Of a stretch of 64,000 nt of DNA, positions 34,301 to 46,200 are shown piece after piece; position 1 is the stretch's first letter; the number at the start of each line of letters is the position of its first letter. Origin of the DNA: Heliopora coerulea (lineage: Eukaryota; Cnidaria; Anthozoa; Scleralcyonacea; Helioporidae). Location: NCBI GenBank assembly GCA_030142905.1, contig JASJOG010000137.1, positions 418,501-482,500 of the forward strand, in the 5' to 3' direction. Both the position numbers and the translations under genes were made by a program. The notes beneath the pieces were generated by a model. The model was given only the letters and a program-made list of their open reading frames with translations. It was not told where the DNA came from and did no database searches.

Positions 34301-37300
34301 TTGCACTGTTCAAAATGTTTTCTGAATATATCCTTTTTGTTGAGAAATATTGTAGTTGAGAATCCCACATGCACCATTCCTTATGTACTATTTGCCAGAA
34401 GACACATACCAGTATGGTATTATTTTGATGAGTCAATCATGCTTATCAATTAACATAACAATACAAGCCAAGTTGACAGAGTAATGAATACAGTTTGTGT
34501 AAATGTGTAGGTTTTTGCATCCAATCCACAACTACTGATGAAAGATTTGATTCTTGTGTGTTTCATGGTGAGCATTATTAATTTTGTTGACTTACATCTA
34601 GGATATCAATCAAGGTGAATCACTTTGTGGAAAACAAATGGACAGGTTTTATTATATTGGTAACATGGGAACCTATATCCATCTACGAAATCAGAATGGT
34701 GCAGGTAGAGTAATGTAGATCAGTTCCAGTTCTTGCTTCTCAATTTAAAAAGATTAATTTTTAGGCAAATCATATACCAGACCCACTTTCCCTATAATTC
34801 TTATGAAAGTTGTAATCTTATGAATACCTGATAATATGTATCAAAATATGCTGCACCCTGTTTAAATGTGGATTTTTTGCAGCTTTATTTTAGCTGATGT
34901 TCTGTGCTATGGTCAGAATTCACATTTTAAAAACAAAAGAACTGAAGACATCTGAGAAAGATTATATCTCTGAAACTGAATTCTTTTCAATTCGAAGTCT
35001 CATGGTGGGTTAGCATATAAACCATAAAAGGCTCATAGGTCCAAGCAGGAGTGATGCCAGAGGGGGCTACAGTCCTCCATGAAGGGTCTTAACTGGCTGT
35101 CAAGGCAAAATTAACAATTTGTCAGGGAATTAATTGGAAGAAAAAATCAGTCTTTCCAAAGTTACTCTAATCTTTGTTTTCCATAAATGATATGAGATAC
35201 AGTACCTGTATAGTGTTTTCTCATTTGCACAGTATTTAATAATTTATATATAACATTAAGACATCTAGAAATAATATTTGTATTCCACAGAAACTATGTG
35301 CATCTGTTATTGATTTAGCCAAGAAAAATTCTCTCTGTGTCACATGCTGTACTACTTAACAGTTGTATGATTTCCCACTAAGAACGGGTGGCATTTCTAA
35401 GGCATGTGGCCCAAGACCCACTTGTTCTGACCCTTTTTTGGAGACATTACACCCTTAATCAAGTCCACATCCTGGCACCAACCCTGCAAAGTCAACAAGC
35501 CATGTTTGTTAGAAGACCCATAAATTTCAACTTTTGTTCAACATTTAAATTTCAACATAAATTTCAACTTTATCGGATACTTGAATGGTTTTGTGAAGTA
35601 CAAGACTGTGTAGGTCAATCTTTCATTCTCATTTTCAGCCTTCAAATTATGAAATATTATCAAAGGTGTGTAGTTCTAGTCATTCTGGTGTTGTCCCCCT
35701 GTTTGGAACCATAAGAAGTGAACAGAATACAGTATATATGGGGTGAAGGGGAAAATTGGAAATAACTTTGCATGCACTTTTGACCAAAAAATGATGGGAT
35801 ACATTTCCCTAGGAATGTTGTTGTTGCAGGGCAAGAGAAATAGGAAATTGCCCAGGAGCTAAGAATACTATAACAAAAAAATGAGTGATATTTTGTATTA
35901 TTATGACAGAAAGTCAGTGTTCCATCAATCTTAGATTGATGAAAGGACATAAAATCACAATGTTACACACTGTACTGTATGTGTGGATTACAAGCCTAAA
36001 AAAATGGTCTAAATGGCTATGTTGGGCCTATTTGTATAATCACCTGATGTGCAGTTGAAATGCAATGGTAGTTGTGTTGAGGCTTTGATTATGATACATG
36101 TCCATTTTGTAGTATTTACAATATGTGAGACTAATTTGTGTTAATTTTTGGCTCTTGAATGTCCATTACAAAATAGATATGAATGTTGTAAATCACTTAA
36201 AGTACTGTAAACATTTGAGTTAGTGCCTTGGTGGCATATTTGAAATCAGGACTTGAATGTGATTGCTGATTCAGAGATGGGTGCTTATCATTTCAATTAA
36301 GGACACTTTCTTTTTAGAGAATAACAAAACACAAGATGGAGAGTTTATTTCACATTAACAAAAGAAAATACAAAGCGTTAACAAAAAGTTTGGTTAAATA
36401 AACTTTATGGATTGTTAAAACACTTTCTGAAACAGTTGCTCAACAGCATCAAAATAATATTAGGCAGGATATGAGGTGATACCACTGTTATTAAGACTGC
36501 AGGCAGGCTACTTATGGCTGAGAAAATATGAAGAGTGGGGAATTATTCAACAATATCCATTCAGGGTTGAGTACTTACTTGAATGTTTACAGGACAAGTG
36601 ATGCAGGTCCATGCAAATAGTCATATTTGCTGAGTATTGTGAAGATAGAAACCATTTTATTGCTGAGAAAATCAGACATGTTGGTAAGTCAAGAGGATTT
36701 TCTGTCAGATTTACCACCACATGTTTTGATTAATCATTTTTTCTTTTTCTCATAAATGATTTACTGTATAATTATGTAAATGACCATTCACACCCACAAA
36801 CTTTGGTATAAAATTAATCCAGTGCTCAACCAACTGAGGAATATTTCTGAGAGGTCAGGCATATCTTTCCTGAAGTCAAGTGCATACAATGAGCAAGCCC
36901 AATAATTGTTTCACATGAAAACATCATCTGTCATTCTCGTTGCTAAATTATCAGATGTTTGTAACTATTTTTATAATTTTGTTGTGCATGGCCTCAGCAC
37001 AGAAACTACCATGTAAATGTGAGTTGGTTTCATCAGTGATATAAGTAATACTTAAAAATATAGATGAAGTGCAATCAGGTATAGACATCATTGAAACAGT
37101 GAAAATAGCATTCTTCTGATCAAAGTATTTTATTTTGAGCTTTCAGTCACCAGGCCGTGACCTTCGTTAGGAAGAAATGAAAGACATATTATCTTGTAAT
37201 TTGTTTTTGATCAGAAGAATGCCGTTTTCACTGTTTCAAATAAGTAATACTGTTCTTTAATGTTTTTAAATAAAACTACAGTATTTTGAGATTAACACAT

Positions 37301-38509
37301 TAAGCAGCAGGATCATCCCTTTAACGAGTGAAATCTTTTGGTGTTAACCGGAGTAAAATATTAAAGTGCACCCTTGTCCCTTTATGAGTTAACTTTCTGA
37401 GTTGATCTTTAGAATTGGTTCAACTCTTAGCTCTTGAATAATCATTTTGACAGGAAATGCTGATGAAACAGTAAGAGGTCACAGTATGTTTATGGAGTCT
37501 CCAAAACCAATAGTTGGATACCATGGGTTGTATGGTTTTAGGAGAAATACCCCTTGGCTGCGGCAAAAACCATCAGTTTTTGTAGGTATGTTGTATTGTT
37601 TTGTGACTTTATGCACCCTGAGTAGGGGTGCACCGGATAATGTTTTTTTACAGCCGGCCGGATACCGGATTTACCGAATAATTGAAAAAAATCCGGCCGG
37701 ATACCGGTATTTTGGATGAAAAGCTCGCACTTTCCACAAATCAATCAATTACTACCCAAATTAGGTTTGGATTGAGAGGAGAAAAATTAAAACTTTACAC
37801 TGAAGTTCAAATATGATTTGTCTTTTTTTGCAAGTAATTACTTTAAAACTTTACTTTTTCACTGGTGTTTATAATTATTACAAGCATTAATTAGACAAAT
37901 TACGAGTTGCAACTTGCAAATGGCGGAAAAATGCAACAGAACTGAAGATGAATCTCCTTTTCATCACAATGCAAGAGAATTTTGAGAATGCCACTATATA
38001 ACAAACTAGAGTGGGACTACAAACAACTTTGTGCAAAATGGTTGTTATGCGCATCAAAATGTGTCACTTATTGAGATTGTTATCAAGTAACAGACGATTA
38101 TCTTCTGTTTATTTGAAAAAAAATAACGTTAGAACAGAACACAAGTTTACATTGTTTCTTCTATTAATATCTGTTGTTAGTATGGTACAAGTAACACAAA
38201 TTGACAATTGTCTTCAGAAAAGCAAATTATCCGGTATCCGGCCGGATATAAGAAAATAACCGGTCGGATACCGGATAGTCCCATTACCCTACTATCCGGC
38301 CGGATACAATATCCGGTGCACCCCTAACCCTGAGTAAGATTTTAATGAAAAGTTGAAACAATTATTTCATGCATAAAGCGACTTAGTTCAAAAGTGATTT
38401 ATTGGACAAAAATATTACCACCTGTTGTCATTATTTTCCTTCTAACTGTCAATCAGGAGTGAAAAAAATTAGATGGAAAGAACAACCAGAACACCAGAGC
38501 AGCTTGTGA
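31327..38509 (+). CDS. C17orf98-family protein
   Basis: Four exons: 31327-31587, 34602-34704, 37454-37585 and 38457-38509. All GT-AG junctions agree in phase, giving 182 residues and TGA. Exon 1 encodes LEKSFVLDCVFVST and IPPYNAQKDKFAQNYF, exon 2 RFYYIGNMGTYIHLRNQNGAG, and exon 3 GYHGLYGFRRNTPWLRQKPS. These follow the blocks of human C17orf98 as I remember them (LEKGFILDGVAVST, IPPYNAQ, YGFRRNTP-like GYRRNTP). The human protein is about 154 residues. Exon 4 is short and the least certain. An ATG at 31309 is an alternative start. AATAAA signals lie at about 38598 and 38620. The function is unknown; a ciliary or testis role is a guess from the vertebrate family. Intron 3 contains a complete hAT MITE. 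Confidence 0.82.
37091..37239. repeat. 149-bp inverted-repeat MITE
   Basis: 34-bp arms 37091-37124 and 37206-37239 (TTGAAACAGTGAAAATAGCA ...) are near-perfect complements. No TSD was confirmed. It lies in intron 2 of the C17orf98-like gene. Confidence 0.8.
37290..37390. repeat. Copy of a dispersed repeat
   Basis: ATTAAGCAGCAGGATCATCC, TGGTGTTAACCGGAGTAAAA and CCTTGTCCCTTTATGAGTTA follow the same order as in the copy at 28165-28275, in the opposite orientation. Confidence 0.5.
37623..38326. mobile_element. hAT MITE with intact target duplication
   Basis: The ends TAGGGGTGCACCGGATA and TATCCGGTGCACCCCTA are perfect 17-bp inverted repeats. The 8-bp duplication ACCCTGAG flanks both sides (37615-37622 and 38327-38334), diagnostic of hAT. 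Sub-terminal regions carry several GCCGGCCGGATACCGG words on both sides, likely transposase-binding repeats. At 704 bp with no transposase it is non-autonomous. It lies in intron 3 of the C17orf98-like gene. Confidence 0.93.
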
Positions 38510-38746
38510 ACAGCTTTGCTCCTCGTTCCATGTGATGCCATGCATGCCCAACCAATCACCAATAATGAGAACTTGCCTGTTGCTAAGGCCTGAGAACAAT
38601 AAAAATTATTAATTTTGAGAATAATAAAGGTCAGTAGTTACATTCCCCAATAAATTAAAAGTTACAGTCATGTAGTCATTGGGATTCAAACTACAACCTA
38701 TATGTTTTTAAGCAAATTACTTTTAAAGTAAATTTACTTTTTATTA

Positions 38747-39151
38747 AGGCTGTCAGTTTACGTTTAATTTGGTATACGTTCGGTTTAGACGGATTTCCAA
38801 CGTTTAAACGTTGGAAAATAAAGACCCAAAATTCCACATTGTTCTGTTTCTTTTCAAGACACAATGAACATGAAAAAAAAAAATCAGAATTTGATATTTT
38901 TACTCAAAAAAAACTAACATGTTGACGTTGTCTGGAAGCAGACAACTTGTCTTATTATTTATAATATTGCCTGCCGTCGAAAACACTCCATGACTGATTG
39001 CTTTTCAAACCACAAAACCTATGACCGATCGCTTTTCAAACTTTGGAGTCAGTTGAGCGGACATGATTAACGGTAAACGGTTAAACGCATAGTCATTTAC
39101 TAAACGAATATTGATATTGCGAAACGTTTAAACGTTTAACCATGACAGCGC
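38747..39151. mobile_element. Non-autonomous DNA element with 12-bp flanking repeat
   Basis: The ends AGGCTGTCAG... and ...CATGACAGCGC are imperfect inverted repeats with internal TTAAACGTTTAAACG palindromes. TACTTTTTATTA occurs immediately outside both ends (38735-38746 and 39152-39163). A 12-bp duplication is longer than usual for hAT (8); the real duplication may be shorter with a chance match. It lies between the 3' ends of the C17orf98-like gene and GLI. Confidence 0.75.
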
Positions 39152-39163
39152 TACTTTTTATTA

Positions 39164-40295
39164 TACAGAATCACTATTCTTCCATGTGTATATCCCACTT
39201 AAATTTTTGTATCTCGGGGAGTATTTCCATCAACTTATGCATCTTCTATTTTTTAAGTGCCAAATACTTTTTATTGAAAAGTTGTATGCTATGAATCTTA
39301 CCATTTTAACCAGTTAAACTTCAAGCCGGCTACGATTGTCTCCTTGAGGAGAAAAAATGTCTGGAGCAAGCCAGAGTGAGATTACAGACAGCTCGTTTGT
39401 GGTTAATGCATTGGCATTAAAAATAGTGAAAAATGCTTCTTAAGTCAAAAAGATTATTTGCATTGCTGCCATAATTATAAATATTATCATCAAAGAAGTG
39501 CAAAATTATTTTCTGTTTATAATTAAATAATTACATTGATAATTGTGTTCATGTATATGCATATGTATTTTTAGGTAAAGTTGACAATCGATCTTTGGTC
39601 CCATAGTGCGTGTGTTTAATCTGAACATCCTGTGTGATTTATGCATTGATATTGCTATTCAGAATTGGTTATTCACCAGTTTTTGTTGGGTTGATACCTT
39701 CAGTTGCCTTTGTTGAGTTAACTGTTCACACTACTATGGCTCATGTGATGTAACTGAACTACTGTATTTTCAGACAGCTGCATTTTTTTTAATTGATATG
39801 CTGTAAATATGCACAAAGTAATTAAACATTTTTGCAAAATTTTTCTTTCTCTTCTATTCTACAAATCTCTAACTGTACATGTTGACATTAAAAGGTTATC
39901 AAATAAAATAGAAAAGAAACTAGATTTAACAGGCCATTCTATTCTGAGCTGCCATTGACCCTCCCAACCATCACAAATTGATAGGATCTGTTGTACAGTA
40001 TGTCTAATGTGTCAGAATTAATTTGATAAGATTAAAATTAACAAAAACTACCTAACATTACCAAAGCTTGAATAATACCTGTATGTTTAGTTTTTAGATG
40101 TTATAGGACTACATTCATTTTGCAATAATAAAAAAAGGAACACAGTTTAAATATATTACAGTAGTTCTATGAAAACTAGCCTTTTTATATATGTGGTTCT
40201 GAATTACCACAAACAAAACTTATAGCACTAATTTCTTTTTTTTTTTTCTGAACATGACTGATGCTACAGAACAGGTGAAGGGCTCATGTTCATTT
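39164..40295. other. Tail-to-tail intergenic region, GLI 3' UTR
   Basis: The C17orf98-like gene ends to the left and GLI ends to the right on the other strand, so the GLI 3' UTR must lie here. A TTTATT (AATAAA on the minus strand) lies near 39156. I see no further gene. Confidence 0.5.
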
Positions 40296-43200
40296 TCAAA
40301 AGATATGTGACAATGTACCAGTCATGCTTTCTTGCCCTTGTTTTTTCTCTAGGTACCTGTCCTCTTCTATCAATGAATTTAGTAGTGTGTTCATATCATT
40401 GACAACCATATTAGAATGACCATTTGGTGGAACAGCTTGCTCTACCACCTCACTTGTGTTTAGGTTCCCCATGCCATTAACCATCACTTCATAGGACCTG
40501 TCTGTAACTGGAACTTCACCATTAATCAACTGTATACCACTGCTGTTGTCACTGTCATATACTTTTTGTGGTATTATACAATTATTTCCTTGTTGCTGAT
40601 TTCTCATTTGAGCCAAGTGTTGATTGACATGCTGTTCATATTCCCATAATCCTTTATGGGGCAGATTTCTAGCTTGCAGAGGACCCTTTTGTGAATAATT
40701 TGGTGGATGAGGATAAAGATAATCTTGGTTTGGTAGTTCCTTTGCATATGGATAATGACTTAGTTTTTGCCCCATATCAAGAGGTTGTGGCATAGGATTA
40801 GGTACTTGTCTGTTTAGTATCTTTGGCTGGCCTTCATAAATATCTGGAAGAGATTGGTGGACTCTCTGATTGTCAATTGGCATTTGGTTCTCATGTTGTC
40901 TTGAAGAATAATTTGACATGGAGAATTCATCAGAAACATTGGTGTAATAATGAGTGGCAGGCTCACTACTCCTCCTTGGTATAGGGTTGCTGTTATTGCA
41001 TAGAGGCAGATACCTGTTTGAGCTATCAGCTTCACATATGATGCTATCACTCATACGTCTGTTAGCTGCTCCAGCAGTTTCTGCTTTATGAGTATTTTGG
41101 ATGGGAACTTTATGAAAAACAGGACTGCGAATAACTGCTAGATTATGATGACTTCCATAGCCACTACTGGAACGTCTTTGTTGTGAATCAAATGTGTCAG
41201 GGATGGGTGAAGGCCTGACCATCTCATCATAAACATCATTTCTTCTCACATTGTTCCGCTGCTTACCAGTAACTTGTGGAAGTTGAGGCATGCAGTATGT
41301 ATCACTTGCCTGTCTATTTGGTGGATATTCATCTCCTGCCATTTCTTCAAGGACTGGTGGTACTGTACTATGTGGTTGACGGCTGTGATGTGAGCTGACT
41401 TCACTTGAACGTCGACTACTTATGTATGAAGAAACACCACTCTCACTTGACCTTCGGCTACTAAAGTCTGCCGGAAGATGCTCTTTTATTTCATTGGAGT
41501 ATTGAGAAGCATTGTTCATTCTTTGACTGACATCTGCAATCCATTTCCCAACTTCATTTTGTTTGTTAATAGTGGGCAAGGAGATTTGATTTGGTATAAC
41601 AGGATTCTCAACTAGGACACCCCCTACTTGTGGACCCATCTCTAATCTCTCTGGACATGGTTGTATGCCTGAGGCTTGAGGAGATCTAGGCAAGGCACTG
41701 TTTTTTGAATTGGCATTGTAGCTTTGCTTAGCAAGAGTGTTTTCTTCAGCTTGATCTGCTGGATCACATACAAAATTGTTTGACTGTGGACTGTCAACAT
41801 AGCTTGGTGAGGATGTCAAATCCCCAGAAAAACTTTGAGGAGAGAAATCAGTAGATAAATTTGCAAGACTATTTCCTTGTGTGTTACTTTCTTTTGTTTG
41901 TTCTCTTACTTGGCTTTCGCATGGACTTGAGGGATTTCCACTAGCATGCATCCCTTGACCAAAACCAGAGCCATGAGTTACTTGTCTATGTGACTCAGTT
42001 GCTGAGGCTTTTGTGCTTGATGCAGAACTTTTGACAGTGTTAGCTTTCCCTTTGACATCATCAATTTTTGCCTAGGATTTTAAGAAGACAAAACCAGAAT
42101 GAAACATTTTGTTTCTAATTGAAATGTAAACCACAGTATTATTGTTTTTCATATATTCTTAAAAATTTCAACAGAGACTGATAGGGTGCTTGGCCTATGG
42201 TAAAATTATTTCATTGTAAGTTACTTTTTTATCATTCAGATGTGAAGGAAGAGGCCAATTGATTTTTGACTTGGTGAGATCATTTGTTGCTGGATGATCT
42301 CAAAAACAGTTATGGCACAGTACATGTAGTTGCACGGTGTTTTTTTAATCCCCTCATACATCAGCATGTGAATACTGGAGCTGTTGCATCATTTCAAAGA
42401 TTCTGTTGATTATTTTGAAGGGGACTCCTATTTGACCTTGAAGTAAAATACTTTATTTACTGGATTTTGTGGTAGTTTCAAATCAGAAAATACTGTCAAA
42501 AATTTTTATTAAAGGCTTAAAAATTGTTCCAACCTTATAATCTGCCCATACTGTATCTATTACCATGAAACTATATGTAGACTGCAATTCTTAAGAGATT
42601 TTGCAATACCAGTAGGAAATTGCTACTGCTTAGACTCAAGACTTGATTTTCTAAAGCATTACCTTTTTGGCTCCAGCAAAATGTTCGGGGTGACATGTTT
42701 TCTTGTGCTTTCTCAAAGAACTAGGATCTGTGTAACGTTTTGTGCAGCCAGCAACTGTGCATATGTAAGGTTTCTAAAATAATAATGCCATTACAAATTG
42801 ATAATGACCTCATAAAATATTCATCTTCAACTATTTTCACTATGATTACTAAGTAATGCTTTATCCAGGGAAAAAAAATCTGGCATTAGAGAACACCATG
42901 TGGGTCAAAGGGTTACCTTTTGGTCAGGCTAAAGAGCCAGACATTTGTATTCATCTGGAGGAGATGTTCAGATGTTAAGTTAATATTTACAGTACATCTC
43001 AATCCGTTCACCACCAAGGTGGTTCATCAGAGTTCTGCTAAGCATAATGCATAGCAATAACTTTTATTGCTTATTCAAATGAGGGAAATATATTGCAGTT
43101 AAAAATTAACTCTTTTGCTCATAAAGTGGCCAAGACATCTCCAGTTAATGAGCAAAAATGATCTAGCATTAGCTACAGTAGAGTTACAAAAGGCAGATCT

Positions 43201-46200
43201 AGGAGTTAAAATAGTAGGTTACTGTATAATTAATATAGTTAATACAGTTAATAATAATTATAATTATGCAGTTGATACAATACACAACAATAACTCCAAA
43301 TAACGATAACATTTTAATTTCAAAATTAAATTTATTTCAAAATTAAAATGTTATCGTTATTTGGTATTACCATTGTTGTGTATTTTATAAAAATACTCTG
43401 TGGCTCCCATGATTTGTTGTTGATACAGTACATGTAGGTTAATTACTGTCTATACTGAAATGTGTTTGTTGTGTATTAGAATTTGATAGGACAATCAAGT
43501 ACATACCACAGATGAATGAGTCCTGTTCTGATGTTTTGCTCGATCTGATGCATTTGTAAAAGCTTTTGTGCAATTCTCAAATTCACAAACATATGGTCTT
43601 TCACCAGTATGAGACCTTTCATGTGTCTTCAAGTTTTCTAACCTAGAATAAGCTTTGTTACATCCTTCATACTGTTAAAAAAGAAAAACAAAATAGTGTT
43701 TTCAGATTACTATATACTCTTCTTTAGAAAGAACATGTCTGTAAGGCTTGGGGAAATATGAACAAACAGTGAAAATCTCCTAAACACTTAAGTAATTTGG
43801 TAACCCATGTTTCTGCAAGCTTTGTAGATAGTTTATTAATTACAGGACAGTCAAACCTAAAGGCATACCCATATGGCTGGACAAATGATGGCTCCCTGCA
43901 AGCAATAGGTCTTTTTGGTTCCTGAATCCCCAATAATATAAAATATTTAGGAGAGAACTTTCATCAGAGTCCTTCAGAAACACAGTAAGTCAAACCTGCA
44001 CAGTGACTTAAATTTTTGCTCTCATAATTTATTCAGACACTTCAAGTAGACAGCAACTTTTTGTCATGGTAGACATGGTGATAAGGAAATTGTTTTTTTA
44101 CTTGAAGTGCCTAATAACTTTGGTTCCTACAGCTATCATGCTTTATTCAGATTTCTATAATTTCACAGTGTTAATATTTTCACATCTGGAAATAAGAAAG
44201 TCATCAATTTAGCCTAACAACATTGGCTGATGGGCCCTACAATCTTACTACCAGGGCTTTAACAGGGTGACTTTGTGAAACCACAAGGCTGTGCATCCCT
44301 GTCATGTACCTTCAATGTTTTTAATCACATTTTTACCATGGCACACTCAATCAAGTCAGGTTAATATATCACAGCATTGTATGAAGGAGAGAGGTGTTTT
44401 TGATTCTCTTTGCTTCAAGTATGCTCATGACTACTAACTTTTGCAAGTGGCCAAGCTAAGCATAGAAACAGGTTACACTTTGCAAATTAAGAATTATCTG
44501 AGCACAGAAACTGGTTATGCAATGAATTTTAAATTAAAGAATCTATGATATTCAAATCCACTAATGTAATAAATAACATTTAAAAAATGCAACAAGTTAA
44601 AAATTTTAGCAGTCAAGAGCTACAGTAGGTTATGGTGAGCATGACTAAGAATTGCAACAAAAACATCTACTGGTAGATATGTTTTGCTTGATATGTGAAT
44701 ATTGTATACTGCATAACATGACAAGTTGCTATACAGGGATGGTTTGAAATAACCATAACATGACTTGTTCCTATGGTTAGCTTTAACAATGCCCTTTGAT
44801 TTACATTTCTTATCAATCTCAAACAAAAATTTGAAAGAAATAAGTTACTTCTGTATCTTACTGGACATTTGTTTGGTTTTTCTCCAGTATGTCTGCGCAT
44901 GTGCACAACCAGCATGTATTGAGCCTTGAAAGGTTTCTGTTCCCTTTGACAATCAACCCAGTAACATGTAAAGTCTTTTCTTTCTTTCTTGATGTGATCT
45001 ATGTTCACATGCTTCACCAGATCATTCTGACTTTGAAACAGCATGTTGCAATCCTTCCATAAACACAGGTACTCATTGTTGTTCTCATCTTTCTCAGGTT
45101 CATTGTTCTCTTCATTTTCTAGATCCGAGTCTCTCTAGAAAAAGTTAATGCACAAATGCATGGAAAATGAGAAAAATACTGTAACAGTAAAATTATACAA
45201 ATATTACAACTGCAATCTTATAAGTCTTTTGAATAACTATTCCCATCACTTCAATACTTCAAGCTTGAAATCAAAATTTTCAGTTGGTAAGAAAGTTGCA
45301 TTTGAGATTTCCATCTCAGTATAGGAATAGTTCTCTATTTGTCCTAGCAAAAAGTCACTCTTAATATCCTGTTCAAGTTTTAAGCCTTGATATTTAAAAG
45401 GGTGGTCATTTAGTACTTACTATCAATATAATTTCTTTTAATGAGGTATCTATTCATCAAAAAAAATGTTGACAAATATTTTCTTCTTGGCTGAAAATGC
45501 ATTTCAAATGCCCAAGATACCCTTATGGTTTCTGGGACACCACCCCTTTGATGCTGCAGTGGCCAAGTGCAGATATTGACCAGTGGACAACTTTGTTCCC
45601 TTGTCTTTACAGTCTTAAATCTGACAATGCTTTTCTTTTTTTTGACACTGCTTATTTTTCACCTAGTCTAAGCAATAGTACAGAGTAGTTTGTTCCTAAT
45701 TAGTTGTTTTGTGATTATTATAATGACTGCTGTATTCAATGAAACACCACAATTCACAAAAAATTAAAACAAGGAATGTAATGATCAGCAGGATCCAAAC
45801 CCCCAAACTAATGAATAACTTTAAGAAAGCAATGTTTTGAAGGTTTTCGATCAATCAACCCGTTTTAGATGAAAAAGCAGAAAAACGAGCACGTATTTTC
45901 GTAATACTTCGGGCACTAAGAAGTAAAGTACACATACTCCCTCATAACTTGTGTGAAAATAAATGTTGGATAATACTTTATAGCTGTGAAGGAAATGATA
46001 TTAACATTTGCACAAATGTTGGCGCAGTGTTATTACAGGGCTTAGTTAGTGGATAATAGACATGCTGTAGTATGTCGGTATAAGAAAAAATTGTAAGAAA
46101 TTGTACTATATCTTGTAAAATAGCTTAGGTCCCGGTGGTGTTACACTGCGCGAACTGGTCTCATCCTTTTAGGAAGTTACAAGAACGAAAAACGGTAGGG

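Noticed and set aside
35388..35714. 108-codon open frame
   Set aside because: Lies in intron 2 of the C17orf98-like gene with no recognisable motif; chance length in AT-rich DNA is plausible.
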